DNA of 64,000 nucleotides from Candidatus Lustribacter telmatis (GTDB lineage Bacteria; Vulcanimicrobiota; Vulcanimicrobiia; Vulcanimicrobiales; Vulcanimicrobiaceae). How positions within the stretch are numbered: the stretch's first letter is position 1; each line of letters begins with the position of its first letter. Below are positions 51,365 to 60,300 of the stretch, in pieces. The DNA is taken from assembly GCA_003164045.1 (NCBI GenBank), contig PLRU01000082.1:42245-106244 (forward strand), read 5' to 3'. The notes beneath the pieces are model-generated. The model saw only the letters and a program-made list of their open reading frames with translations, did not search any database and was not told where the DNA came from. Made by a program: the position numbers and the translations under genes.

Positions 51365-52366
51365 TCAGGGAACGAGCACGGTCGATCCCGCGGTACGGCG
51401 CGCTTCGAGGTCGCGATGCGCTTGGGCGGCATCGCGCAGCGCGTAGCTGCTGCCCGTTTCTACGCGCAGCACGCCGCGCTTCACGAGACTGAAGAGTTCG
51501 TCGCACGCGACGCGATAGTCGGTCGGATCGGCAACGTGCGAACTATAGGCTGGACGGCACACCGACAGCGAGCCCTTTTTCGCGAGCAACAGGAGATCCA
51601 GCGGGGGAACGTGGCCGGATGCATTCCCGTAGTTGACCAGCATGCCGAACGGCTGCGTGCAGTCAAACGACGGAATGAACGTGTCTTTGCCGACGCCGTC
51701 AAACACTGCGCGAACGCCGCTGGGAACGATCTCTTTTACCGCCGCGACAAAATCGGTGTCGCGATAGAGGATCGCATGATCGCAACCATTTTCGAGGACG
51801 AGTTTCGCCTTGGCGGCGCTTCCGACGGTGCCGAGCACGGTGGCGCCAAGATGCTTCGCCCATTGACATAAAAGCAGCCCGACGCCGCTGGCCGCGGCGT
51901 GAACCAGAATCGTGTCGCCCGGCTTCGGTTTGTAAATGCGGTTGATGACGAGCGATGCCGTCAGACCCTTCAGCAGGAGCGCCGCAGCCTGGTGTTCGCT
52001 AATGCCATCGGGCAGTTTGATGAGGCACGAGGCCGGAACGTTGCGCTCTTCGGCATATGAACCGGTGTTCTCGTAAAACGGTCCGCCGACGCCCACATAG
52101 GCGACGCGATCGCCGGGTTGTATATCCGTTACGCCGGCGCCGACGGAGGCTACCACGCCGGCCGCTTCGTTCCCGAGAATCAGTGGAAACGCCGACGGCG
52201 GGGTGATGTAAAAACCGCCGCGCCGCACGTTGACATCGGAGAAGTTGAGCGCGATCGCGGTATGGCGTACGCGCGCCTCGCCGGCGGCGGGCGCGGGAAG
52301 CTCGATAGCTTCCCACTGCATCTCATCCGGCTCGCCATTGCGGTGTATGCGGATCGCGTTAATCAT
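51365..52366 (-). CDS. NADPH:quinone oxidoreductase-like zinc-independent alcohol dehydrogenase
   Basis: This medium-chain reductase family member of the QorA type has 333 residues: GroES-like N-terminal domain (RVRHTAIALNFSDVNVRRG) and a Rossmann domain with the motif HAAASGVGLLLCQWAKHLGA. It lacks the zinc cysteines of alcohol dehydrogenases. The start overlaps the response-regulator stop by eight bases, so the enzyme appears to be under the same control as the two-component system upstream. It converges with marR. The physiological quinone or enone substrate is unknown. Confidence 0.88.
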   Translation of the reverse strand: MINAIRIHRNGEPDEMQWEAIELPAPAAGEARVRHTAIALNFSDVNVRRGGFYITPPSAFPLILGNEAAGVVASVGAGVTDIQPGDRVAYVGVGGPFYENTGSYAEERNVPASCLIKLPDGISEHQAAALLLKGLTASLVINRIYKPKPGDTILVHAAASGVGLLLCQWAKHLGATVLGTVGSAAKAKLVLENGCDHAILYRDTDFVAAVKEIVPSGVRAVFDGVGKDTFIPSFDCTQPFGMLVNYGNASGHVPPLDLLLLAKKGSLSVCRPAYSSHVADPTDYRVACDELFSLVKRGVLRVETGSSYALRDAAQAHRDLEARRTAGSTVLVP

Positions 52367-53045
52367 GGCGCGCCGTATAGCCGACTCGCCGAATCGTGCG
52401 AATCAGGGGACGCGGCCCCGCCTCACCGAGTTTCGCGCGCAAATACGAGACGTAGGTCTCGACGACGTTCGGTTCGACCGCGGCGTCGCGTCCCCATACG
52501 CGGTCGAGCAGTTGATCGCGAGTGAAGACGCGGCCCGGCTCGCGCAGCAACGTCACCAGGAGATCGAACTCGCGCGCCGTCAGCTCGATCTCGCCCGACG
52601 CCGTTTCGGCGCGGCGAGAATTGACGTCGAGCACGATGTCGGCGTAGCGAATCATGTCGCGCTTCGCGAGTTGCGGCCGTCGCAATTGCGAGCGCAGGCG
52701 CGCCGCGACCTCACCGAGATCGAACGGCTTGCCGACATAGTCGTCGGCGCCGGCCGTAAGACCGGCAATCTTGTCCTGCGCATCGCTCAGCGCGGAGAGC
52801 ATCAGGATCGGCGCCTCGGTGATGCGGCGAAAGAGCGGCACGAGCGAGACGCCGTCGATTTTCGGAAGCATGATGTCGAGCAGGATCGCGTCCGGCCGGC
52901 ACTGGGGAAGCATGGTCAGCGCCTGCGCTCCGTCAACGGCACAGCAGACGATGAAGCCGTGTTGCGAGAGACCGATCTCGAGCATTTCGCGCACGTTCGG
53001 CTCGTCATCGACGACCAGAATCGTCGGGTTGTCAAGCGATGCCAT
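52359..53045 (-). CDS. OmpR-family response regulator
   Basis: This 228-residue regulator has a receiver domain with acceptor Asp in ILLDIMLPKIDG and a winged-helix DNA-binding domain (ARELTAREFDLLVTLL-type region, ending TIRRVGYTARHD). Start (MASLDNPTILVVDDE) is preceded by GAGGAG and lies within the end of the kinase gene (14-base overlap). Order is kinase, regulator, quinone reductase. It may bind the 20-base palindrome upstream of the kinase gene. The signal is unknown. Confidence 0.92.
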   Translation of the reverse strand: MASLDNPTILVVDDEPNVREMLEIGLSQHGFIVCCAVDGAQALTMLPQCRPDAILLDIMLPKIDGVSLVPLFRRITEAPILMLSALSDAQDKIAGLTAGADDYVGKPFDLGEVAARLRSQLRRPQLAKRDMIRYADIVLDVNSRRAETASGEIELTAREFDLLVTLLREPGRVFTRDQLLDRVWGRDAAVEPNVVETYVSYLRAKLGEAGPRPLIRTIRRVGYTARHD

Positions 53046-54297
53046 CGTGCTCCTCATCGGCGACGGGGAAGGTCAACCGGAACTCCGTTCGTCCTTCGCC
53101 GCTCGTACAATCGATCGTGCCGTTCCAGCGGCCGGCCACGCGACGCACGATGGCGAGACCCAAGCCGAGACCCTCGCCGAGCGCACGGCCGCCGCCGCGA
53201 TAAAAGCGGTCGAAGATCGCTTCGCGTTCGTCTTGACCGATGCCCGGTCCGCGATCGGTCACGGCGGTCGTCACCGAACCGTTACTCACGCGGGTCTCGA
53301 TCGTGATCGGCGATTCGGGCGCATACGTGACGGCATTCTCGAGCAGGTTGCCGAGTGCGGCGGCAAGATCGTCGGCATCGATGATGATGCTTGCGGTACG
53401 TTCTGTGAGGGCCCGGACCTCGCGCTGCGGATAGCGGCGCTGCAAGGTCTGCGCCGCCTCCCGTGCCGCGGTGCCTACATCCACCAGCCGGGGGACTGCG
53501 GCTTGCGACTCCAGGCGCGCCAGCGTCATCATTTTTTCGACCAGGCGTCGCATGCGTGCCGCCTCAGCAAACATCCCGTCGAGCACGCGCTGGTCGACCG
53601 CTCCGGCGGTGTTGCTTGCGCGGAGGATATCGACGTATCCCGACAGGACCGTCAGCGGCGTACGCAATTCGTGTCCGGTTTCCGCCAGGAAGCGCTGATA
53701 GCGTTCGGCAGCCTCAGCGCGTTCGGTGATGCGGGCCTCCAGCGCGCGGCGGTCGCGACGCGCACGTGCAACGACGCGCGCGGTCGCGAAAACGATGATG
53801 GCCAGCGAGCCGAACACGAAGACCGCAATGTCGATCGCAAACCACCGCTGCAGCACGCTGAGGTCGGGTGTGATGTCGATCGACCGGTCACCGCGCATCA
53901 CCCGCAGGGGCACAAGACGCACGAACGATTCAGCGAAGGCGGACGGCCGTGCACCCTGCGGCGGTGGTGCGCCGGGTGGTGGCGGCGGCGCGCCCGGCGG
54001 CGCTCCCGGCAACTGGCCACCGTCGCCGGGCCCAGGCCGTACGATCGCGCCGCTCGCTGTCGCGTCGATGACGATGCCCAGGTTGTGGTCCACGAGGACC
54101 ACGTGCAGGCCTTGCTGCACCAGCGCGCGCGCAAGCGCCGGCGTGAACGGGACGTTCGCGTCGAGCGTTTCACTCGCCAAGCGGGATTGCGCGGTCATCG
54201 CCGTTGCTACGCCTCGCAAGAGCGCGACCCAGATACCGGCCGCGCTTCCGAGCAGGATGAGAACGGCGAGCGCGGCGGGGACGACGACGCGATTCAT
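53032..54297 (-). CDS. Sensor histidine kinase with Pro-rich periplasmic segment
   Basis: This 421-residue membrane kinase has two membrane helices (about 5-27 and 151-172) flanking a periplasmic sensor. The sensor includes a stretch of proline and glycine (PGAPPGAPPPPPGAPPPQGA). A short linker leads to HisKA (ETGHELRTPLTVLSGYV) and HATPase (NLLENAVTYAPE, VTDRGPGIG, GEGLGLGLAIV). It is cotranscribed with the downstream regulator, to which it should pass phosphate. The Pro-rich region resembles a flexible spacer rather than a folded sensor. Confidence 0.9.
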   Translation of the reverse strand: MNRVVVPAALAVLILLGSAAGIWVALLRGVATAMTAQSRLASETLDANVPFTPALARALVQQGLHVVLVDHNLGIVIDATASGAIVRPGPGDGGQLPGAPPGAPPPPPGAPPPQGARPSAFAESFVRLVPLRVMRGDRSIDITPDLSVLQRWFAIDIAVFVFGSLAIIVFATARVVARARRDRRALEARITERAEAAERYQRFLAETGHELRTPLTVLSGYVDILRASNTAGAVDQRVLDGMFAEAARMRRLVEKMMTLARLESQAAVPRLVDVGTAAREAAQTLQRRYPQREVRALTERTASIIIDADDLAAALGNLLENAVTYAPESPITIETRVSNGSVTTAVTDRGPGIGQDEREAIFDRFYRGGGRALGEGLGLGLAIVRRVAGRWNGTIDCTSGEGRTEFRLTFPVADEEHDGIA

Positions 54298-54334
54298 GCT
54301 GTTGCATCGAAGCTAGGCCGCAATTCTTAACCGC

Positions 54335-54354
54335 TCCTGTGCGATCGCACAGGA
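54335..54354. promoter_or_regulatory. 20-base perfect palindrome between divergent genes
   Basis: TCCTGTGCGATCGCACAGGA reads the same on both strands. It lies in the gap between the divergent kinase and small-protein genes, is GC-rich, and has no T run. A dimeric regulator site (for example for the neighbouring OmpR-type regulator or another repressor) is the likeliest explanation. Confidence 0.5.
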
Positions 54355-54397
54355 TGGGCGGCCCCACGTTGCGGCATGCTCTGCGGCATGAGGTTGA

Positions 54398-54712
54398 ATG
54401 ATGCTTCAATTTGATGAACTTCTGCGCTCGCGCGATGCCCGAAGCCGGACCATCGCCCGGCTGAGCGGGCACATCGCCGCCGCGCTGGGTTTGCAGCAGG
54501 ACGGTCCGATCGAGAGCCAAATCGTCCGGCTCGCCGGAGCGTATGTGAGGCTGACGGCTCCGCGAAACGGACACCCGGCATTGACGAGCGACGAGGCGCT
54601 CTGGGCCGTATGGCACGGCGCGGGCGAGCACTACCAGCCGGAACTCGTCGATGCGCTGATCGAGGTCGTCGGCCGCCGGCGCTCGCGGAAACTCGCGGGC
54701 ACGCACGCGTGA
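54398..54712 (+). CDS. Small protein of unknown function
   Basis: This 104-residue protein starts at the first of two adjacent ATGs with AGGT upstream. It is predicted helical, with a basic end (RRRSRKLAGTHA). The segment EALWAVWHGAGEHYQPELVDALIEVV recalls the last helix of HD or HD-GYP domains, without any catalytic HD pair. I do not assign a function. It overlaps the next gene (GTGA), so the two are probably translated together. Confidence 0.6.
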   Translation: MMLQFDELLRSRDARSRTIARLSGHIAAALGLQQDGPIESQIVRLAGAYVRLTAPRNGHPALTSDEALWAVWHGAGEHYQPELVDALIEVVGRRRSRKLAGTHA

Positions 54713-55698
54713 AAATGCTTGCGCTGCGTTGCGTCAGCATCGTTCTTTCGGTAGCCGTCTTAGGCGCAGGTTGCGGCGGTGGCGGTTCGAGCGCGGCAGT
54801 GAGCCCAAGCTCCGGCGCAACCAGCACTTCGACGGCGTCGAGCGGCGCCAGCCTCGCGTCCGTGTACCGGGCGGTGCAGTGGGCTTCGGGGACGTCGGTG
54901 AGTTTCTCCGGGACGTGCTCGATGACGCTTACGACGAGCGGCGTTCCCACGTATCACAACGACTACTATTTGGCCCCCGTCAGCGCGCAGGCGTCCACGT
55001 CGGTTGCCGTGACGCCGGTCAGCCACACGGAGATGTCGCTGATCGCCTACACGGCGTCGAACATTTCGCCTACGACGGTGGCCCTCAACGTCTGTCCGGC
55101 AAAAGCGGCGACGACGACGACGACCAACATGGGCCCGATCGGCTACATGATCTCGGGCGAGGCGATCTTCAATCCCTACGAAGCCGACGCGGGGGCAACG
55201 CCGGCACTGAGCGACAACGTGTCGTACTCGTTCACGACGAGCGCGGGCGTCGCGGAAACCGCGTGGTTCATCGACAGCTGCAACTCGCATTCGACGGGCG
55301 GCGGGGGCGGGTCAACGTGGCACTATCACGGCGTCCCGTCGTGCCTCACCTCGCAGATCGATGGCAACAGCGGCCCCTCGCACCTGATCGGCATCGCGCT
55401 CGACGGGTTCCCGATCTACGGTGGCCGCGACATCAACGGCAACACGATCGCGGTGTCGCAACTCGATGCTTGCAATGGCATCACGAGCCCGACGCCCGAC
55501 TTCCCGAGCGGCATCTACCACTACGTGCTCCCGATCGGTGTGACGGGCAAGCAGTCGTCGCTCAACTGCTACAGCGGAAGTGTCTCACAATCGCAACTCG
55601 CACGTGCGACGAGGTACATCTGCGGCCTAGACGCACTGAACAAACGGCTGCAAGCCAGCGCACGCGCGCGCCGGGCGAAGCGTCGCTTGGCCGCATAG
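54709..55698 (+). CDS. YHYH-domain lipoprotein
   Basis: This 329-residue secreted lipoprotein has a lipobox (VAVLGAGCGGGG), then a Ser/Thr/Ala-rich linker, and a domain with the YHYH family motifs WHYHGVPSCLT and SGIYHYVLPIG. GFPIYGGRDINGN is typical of this family, which has no firmly known function. The C-terminal tail is Arg/Ala-rich (ASARARRAKRRLAA). The GTG start overlaps the small gene upstream (GTGA); an ATG six bases later is possible. The mature protein should be anchored to a membrane surface. Confidence 0.82.
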   Translation: MKMLALRCVSIVLSVAVLGAGCGGGGSSAAVSPSSGATSTSTASSGASLASVYRAVQWASGTSVSFSGTCSMTLTTSGVPTYHNDYYLAPVSAQASTSVAVTPVSHTEMSLIAYTASNISPTTVALNVCPAKAATTTTTNMGPIGYMISGEAIFNPYEADAGATPALSDNVSYSFTTSAGVAETAWFIDSCNSHSTGGGGGSTWHYHGVPSCLTSQIDGNSGPSHLIGIALDGFPIYGGRDINGNTIAVSQLDACNGITSPTPDFPSGIYHYVLPIGVTGKQSSLNCYSGSVSQSQLARATRYICGLDALNKRLQASARARRAKRRLAA

Positions 55699-55716
55699 TG
55701 CGGCGCGATCGCGGTG

Positions 55717-56085
55717 CTAGGATGGCACCTTCGCCAGGCACTCGACTTCGACGAGGGCGCCAAGCGCGAGACCCGTCGTTCCGAACGCACTGCGCGCCGG
55801 TAGGCGGTTCGCCGGAAAATACTCGAGGTAGATCTGGTTGAACGCCGGCCAGTCGTTCATGTCCGCGAGCATCACCGTGCATTTGAAGACGTCCTCGAGC
55901 GCGCAGCCGGCGAGTTTGAGCGCGGCGACCATATTATCGAGCGCGAGGCGCGACTGCCGCTCGAGGCCAGATGGCACCGATCCGTCGGGCAAGATGCCGA
56001 TGTTGCCCGACATGTAGGCAATGCCGTCCACGATAACGGCCGTCGAGAAGGGCAGTGCCGGGTCGGTGTGCGGAACAAATTGCAT
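55717..56085 (-). CDS. Rid (YjgF/YER057c/UK114) family protein without the RidA arginine
   Basis: This 122-residue Rid-fold protein has the trimer-forming core (VDGIAYMSGNIGILPDG, FPANRLPARSAFGTTGLALGALVEVECLA). In RidA enzymes an Arg (R105 in E. coli) in the last strand region binds the imine substrate carboxylate; here the aligned position appears to be Gly. So it is not a canonical 2-aminoacrylate deaminase and may belong to another Rid subgroup. It lies 42 bases downstream of the clostripain-like gene on the same strand and could be co-transcribed. Confidence 0.82.
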   Translation of the reverse strand: MQFVPHTDPALPFSTAVIVDGIAYMSGNIGILPDGSVPSGLERQSRLALDNMVAALKLAGCALEDVFKCTVMLADMNDWPAFNQIYLEYFPANRLPARSAFGTTGLALGALVEVECLAKVPS

Positions 56086-56127
56086 GCGGGCCCCTTCGAC
56101 ACCGGTCGCGGTGAATTCCCAGAATGT

Positions 56128-57336
56128 CTAAGCGAGCAGGGCGCGATCGAGCTTCGCGGCGCCGACTTCTTTGTAGAAAGCGGTGTGCGTTTCGCTGACT
56201 TTCGGTGCCCAGGGATCGCGTTGTTCGGGCGTGGTCGCGAAGTGCACTGTCGGTCCGACCGCATCGCGATAATCCGCGCCGCCGAACGGGATGAAGCCGT
56301 GGCTCTCGCCGTGTGCGAGGACGAGATCACCGACTGCCTTTGATGCGGTAGCCGCCGCGGTGCGGACGTCGTTGGAGAGACGCGTATCCTGGGCGAACGT
56401 ATCGTAGAGCGCCATGGCCGGACGGTCGGCGTGCCAGGGCAGATGACCATCGTCGAAGCGCACCATGCCGTCAACCGAGTTCGCATCGTCGAGGATCGCG
56501 TTCGCCGTGCGGTCGTCGCCGCCGGCCGCGCTCGTGAGCGCGTGATCGAGTTGCTTCACGGCCGTGCGCATCGCACCGATCTTCGTTGCATCCAGATCGA
56601 GCACGTCCATCGCGGCGGCCGGCGTGTACGAGCCCATGCCGGGCATGCCGTACTTCGTGTGCATCGTGTCTTTCACGATCGCCTTGGCCATCGCGATGGG
56701 ATCGTCGATGTGGCTCGCGATATCTTCAGCCACGCTCGTCGGCGTGCCGGGCGCGAGCATCGTCTCCGGCGATGCGGCGAGATACTTCACGCCGTCTTGC
56801 GAGAGCGCGTCGGCAAAACCGAGCGTCGACATCAAACACTGATTGGCGACTACGCCGTCGATCGCGCGTCCCGCGTCTTCGGGATGCGCTTCGGCGTGCA
56901 GCGCGAGGCCGTCGGCGATCGCACCGGCCATGTCGGTTGAGGACATGATGGCCTTATGCGTATCGCTCTGCAAGCCGCCGCCGTCGCCGCCGCCATGGTC
57001 GACGAGGTCGATCCATGTCTGGTTTGCACCGTTGCGTTCGGCTGTATCGAGCGTGTGCGCGACAAATCGCGCGAGGTTCTCGCGCGACGACGGGTCGTGG
57101 GGAGCATCGACGTGGACGGGACCGTCGATGCGGCCGTCGCGAAGGTCGTAGGATTCCGTGCGCGCGCCGCCGTCTTCGACGAAGTCGCGCCGAGCGGTCG
57201 TATCTTCGATGTTGAAGGCAATGCGTGCGTCGGCGGCGCTGGTACGGAACGCCTGATCGATGACCGGCGATTGCGCCATATCGAGATTGTTATCGCCGTC
57301 GCGGTAGAGGCCGAATTGCAGAGCGGTGATGTTCAT
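56128..57336 (-). CDS. Clostripain-like (peptidase C11) protease
   Basis: This 402-residue cysteine peptidase of clan CD belongs to the C11 family. The N-terminal motif YRDGDNNLD matches clostripain, and the catalytic pair is His114 in IDLVDHGGGDGG and Cys167 in VANQCLMSTLGFAD. There is no signal peptide, so it would act in the cytoplasm unless exported otherwise. Clostripain relatives cut after Arg or Lys and mature by self-cleavage. It lies 57 bases downstream of a WD40-caspase gene on the same strand, so both clan CD proteases are probably in one transcript. Confidence 0.83.
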   Translation of the reverse strand: MNITALQFGLYRDGDNNLDMAQSPVIDQAFRTSAADARIAFNIEDTTARRDFVEDGGARTESYDLRDGRIDGPVHVDAPHDPSSRENLARFVAHTLDTAERNGANQTWIDLVDHGGGDGGGLQSDTHKAIMSSTDMAGAIADGLALHAEAHPEDAGRAIDGVVANQCLMSTLGFADALSQDGVKYLAASPETMLAPGTPTSVAEDIASHIDDPIAMAKAIVKDTMHTKYGMPGMGSYTPAAAMDVLDLDATKIGAMRTAVKQLDHALTSAAGGDDRTANAILDDANSVDGMVRFDDGHLPWHADRPAMALYDTFAQDTRLSNDVRTAAATASKAVGDLVLAHGESHGFIPFGGADYRDAVGPTVHFATTPEQRDPWAPKVSETHTAFYKEVGAAKLDRALLA

Positions 57337-57393
57337 GCCCGCCTACTGCGACGAGCGCGGCGCCCCGCAAGGGTGCTACGCCATTAGCATGTG

Positions 57394-60300
57394 TCAGAGA
57401 CGTGCCACGGGGAAATCATCGAAGGTTCTCTGTTCCGGTGCGAAGACTCGCGGACGTTGCAAAGGGGGCTGCAGGACAGGCAGAATGTGTTCCATGTCCA
57501 GGTCTTTTTGATGCCGCTCCGGGACGCGAGCTTGAGCGATGGCAAACCATTGACGCATGTAGAGTTCTTGCCCGGAGCTCGTACCGCGTGACGCCGAAGG
57601 CTTTAGCGCGTTGAGCAGTTCGTAGGTAAGGATGCCGTGTTTGAGGAGCGGATCTTCGCTCGCGTCTTGATCTCCGCGCGACGCGGCAAGAATGTACATG
57701 CCTTTCTCAAACGCGAGCTGAGCGAGGCCCTTGGAATTCATCGGCCCGACGTTTCTGGGATCTCCCAGCGCCTGGCCGGACTGGCACGCATCGATGATAA
57801 GCACGATTTCCTGTGCGTCCGCGCCGAGAAGCTGGGCGGCTAAGTCACGGTCGCTAACGGCGTGCGCGGCGATGCGATCGTACGCTTCCTGGGTGTTGAG
57901 CGGCTTCGTGTAACCGGTGTCATACGGAACCATATAGAAATGATCGTCGCTGGCTAGGCCGTGACTCGCGATGTAGACGAAGATCGCATCCTCCGGTTGC
58001 GCCGCCACGGCTAAACGGTGCAATGCTCGAAGAATTGCTTCCTTTGTTGGTTGGCGGTTTCGATAGAGCCGCGTCACTTCCGTGCGCCCAAACCGTCCAA
58101 GCCGCCCCTGAACGTCGGCGAGCTTGTCGGCGAACGACGCAGCGTCGGCGCGCGCGAAGGAGAGATGCAAATCGGCATTGGTCGTTGCATCGACGCCGAT
58201 GGCGAGAATGCGCGCAACACCCTTTCGCGCGGGCAAGGCCGATCGATACGTGCGGGCAGTCGTCTCGCTGCGCACATTATCGGCATTAAAAGCATATGCC
58301 GATATCTCATTCGCTCCGGCAACGAAGGTAACGTCCCAGAAGAGATTCCCGTTGGCGCGCCCGTGCAGTACGTCGCCCGGCCATAACTTTACGAGCGAAC
58401 CATTTCTGAGAAGCCGCACGTCCCGTACGCCGCTGCCGCTATGATGCGCGGCATCGGGCGCTGCCTCGGATACGTGCACGCGCACGCGCACGTGGCGTTC
58501 GTATTGCGAACCGCCGGTTGCGCTGATAGAGATTCGCGGCAGCCGCCGGTCGAGCCGCGGCAGGCTTCGCTTTGCCGTCGGGTGTTTACCAGAAACGAGA
58601 TCGCTCAGTAAGCCCGGCTGAAAGAAGTCATTGAGGTACGCCACCCCCGGTACCACATCGAACGTAGCACCGTTAAATCGCCATAGCATTTCGCTCCATC
58701 CGCGAGGCGATCCGTCGAAGAGGCCGTTCGGGGACGCAACGAGCCAATCGTTGGATTCCGCTGCGCCGAGAAAGAGCGTGCCAAGCGCGGTACCGCGTTC
58801 CACGTCCCACAGATTAATCGTACTGTCGTCTACGGATGTGATGAGCAGCTTGTGATCGACGGAGAAAGTGACGACGGTGTACCGTCCCCAATCCCCTCTC
58901 GGACCGGTCGCGGGGATATGTTGAATCACCTTACCGGATGGGACGCTGACGAGCAACAGTGCGTTGTTGAAATCGGAAAACGCTGCGATGCGCCCGTCCG
59001 GCGAGAAGGTTTGGAAGCTGGCGGTCGCCATTCCGGGAAAGCTGACGACGCCCGCTTTGCGCGCGGCGCCGCCGCTGCGCAGGTCGTAGAACGTCGGCCC
59101 CGCAGGCGGTTCCTCGTCAATGAGGGCGTAGCGGCCGCCCGGCGCCACGAGTTTTGTGGCTGAAAGGAAAACGGCGCTGGGCGAGATGCTCGCGACATCC
59201 GCGCTTTGCCCCGTCGCTGCATCAAATGTTCGAGCCATAAGATGCTCGTCATAGTGTTTATCTTCAACCCACTGAAAGCGCATGCTGTTTACGGTCGCCG
59301 AAAGATCGGGTTCGCGCACGTGCTCCATTTTGATACTAACGTCATTCGTCGGCAGGTCTGCGATGAGGATGCTTGCATTTTGCGAGTCAGGAGCGCTACC
59401 CAGCAGCCCATCTTCTTGGAGCAGCAGCTTGGTGCCGTCCCCGATGAAGAAGATCTGTGTTGGAAAGACGTCCGCGGGCCGGGGCAACCAGTTGATCATC
59501 GTCCAGGTTGGAACATCCCAAACCCGAACGCCGTCGGATTCCCGATATGCCAGGCGCCGGGAATCGGGGCTAAACGCGAGCAGCGCGTTTCTCAACGGGA
59601 ACTTTGCCGACGCGAAGTATGCGGGCTGACCCGTCGTCAAGTCCCAGACGATCACGCGTGTGCGCGTACATGTCGCCAACCAGTGACGATCGGGGCTTAT
59701 GGCGATCGCGTCGATCACGTGATTTTCCCAAACGTCGTGGCGCGCGCCGGTATGCGTGTTTAGCGTGAAAATGTCGCCCGACCGGTGGTCACTGCCCGAG
59801 GGAGTGCTGCCGTCTGCTAGCAGCTGGCCGCTTTCCGTTGCTCCGAGCATCACGTCGCCCGCGGGGTTGAGCGTGGCTGCCGTTATCCCGGGCGAGCTGA
59901 ACGATTGCTCGGAGCCGCCGGGGGTCGTCTTGACGAAGCTCACACCCGCGCCGTACTCCATCGCAGCGGCGGTGCGGCTGTCTCCGCTAAACGTCGCGGC
60001 GGTCGTCCAGAAGTCATTATCCCACTGCCGTGCTACACGACCGCTGCGAATATCGATGAGGTACAAGTGCGCTTTTGCGGTCCCAGTCGTCGCCCGGTCC
60101 GGGTTTGCATAGTCGCCGGAAAAGTCGCCGGAATTCGTTGCGGCCAGCGCAAAATGTCCGTCGGGTGAGAGTGCAAAAACGCCGCTACCGTTGACGTCAA
60201 AACTGTAATCCGGTTTATCCATCGTGCGGTCGATGACGCCGGTCTGTAGATCGCGCTCGTAAATCCCGAAGCCATCGGCGGTAAAAAAATGCATGCCGTC

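Noticed and set aside
54335-54354. Palindrome as a HIP1-type GCGATCGC repeat
   Set aside because: The GCGATCGC core also occurs inside coding sequence here (for example near 1498 and 2311) as expected at high GC; only the full 20-base symmetry is unusual.
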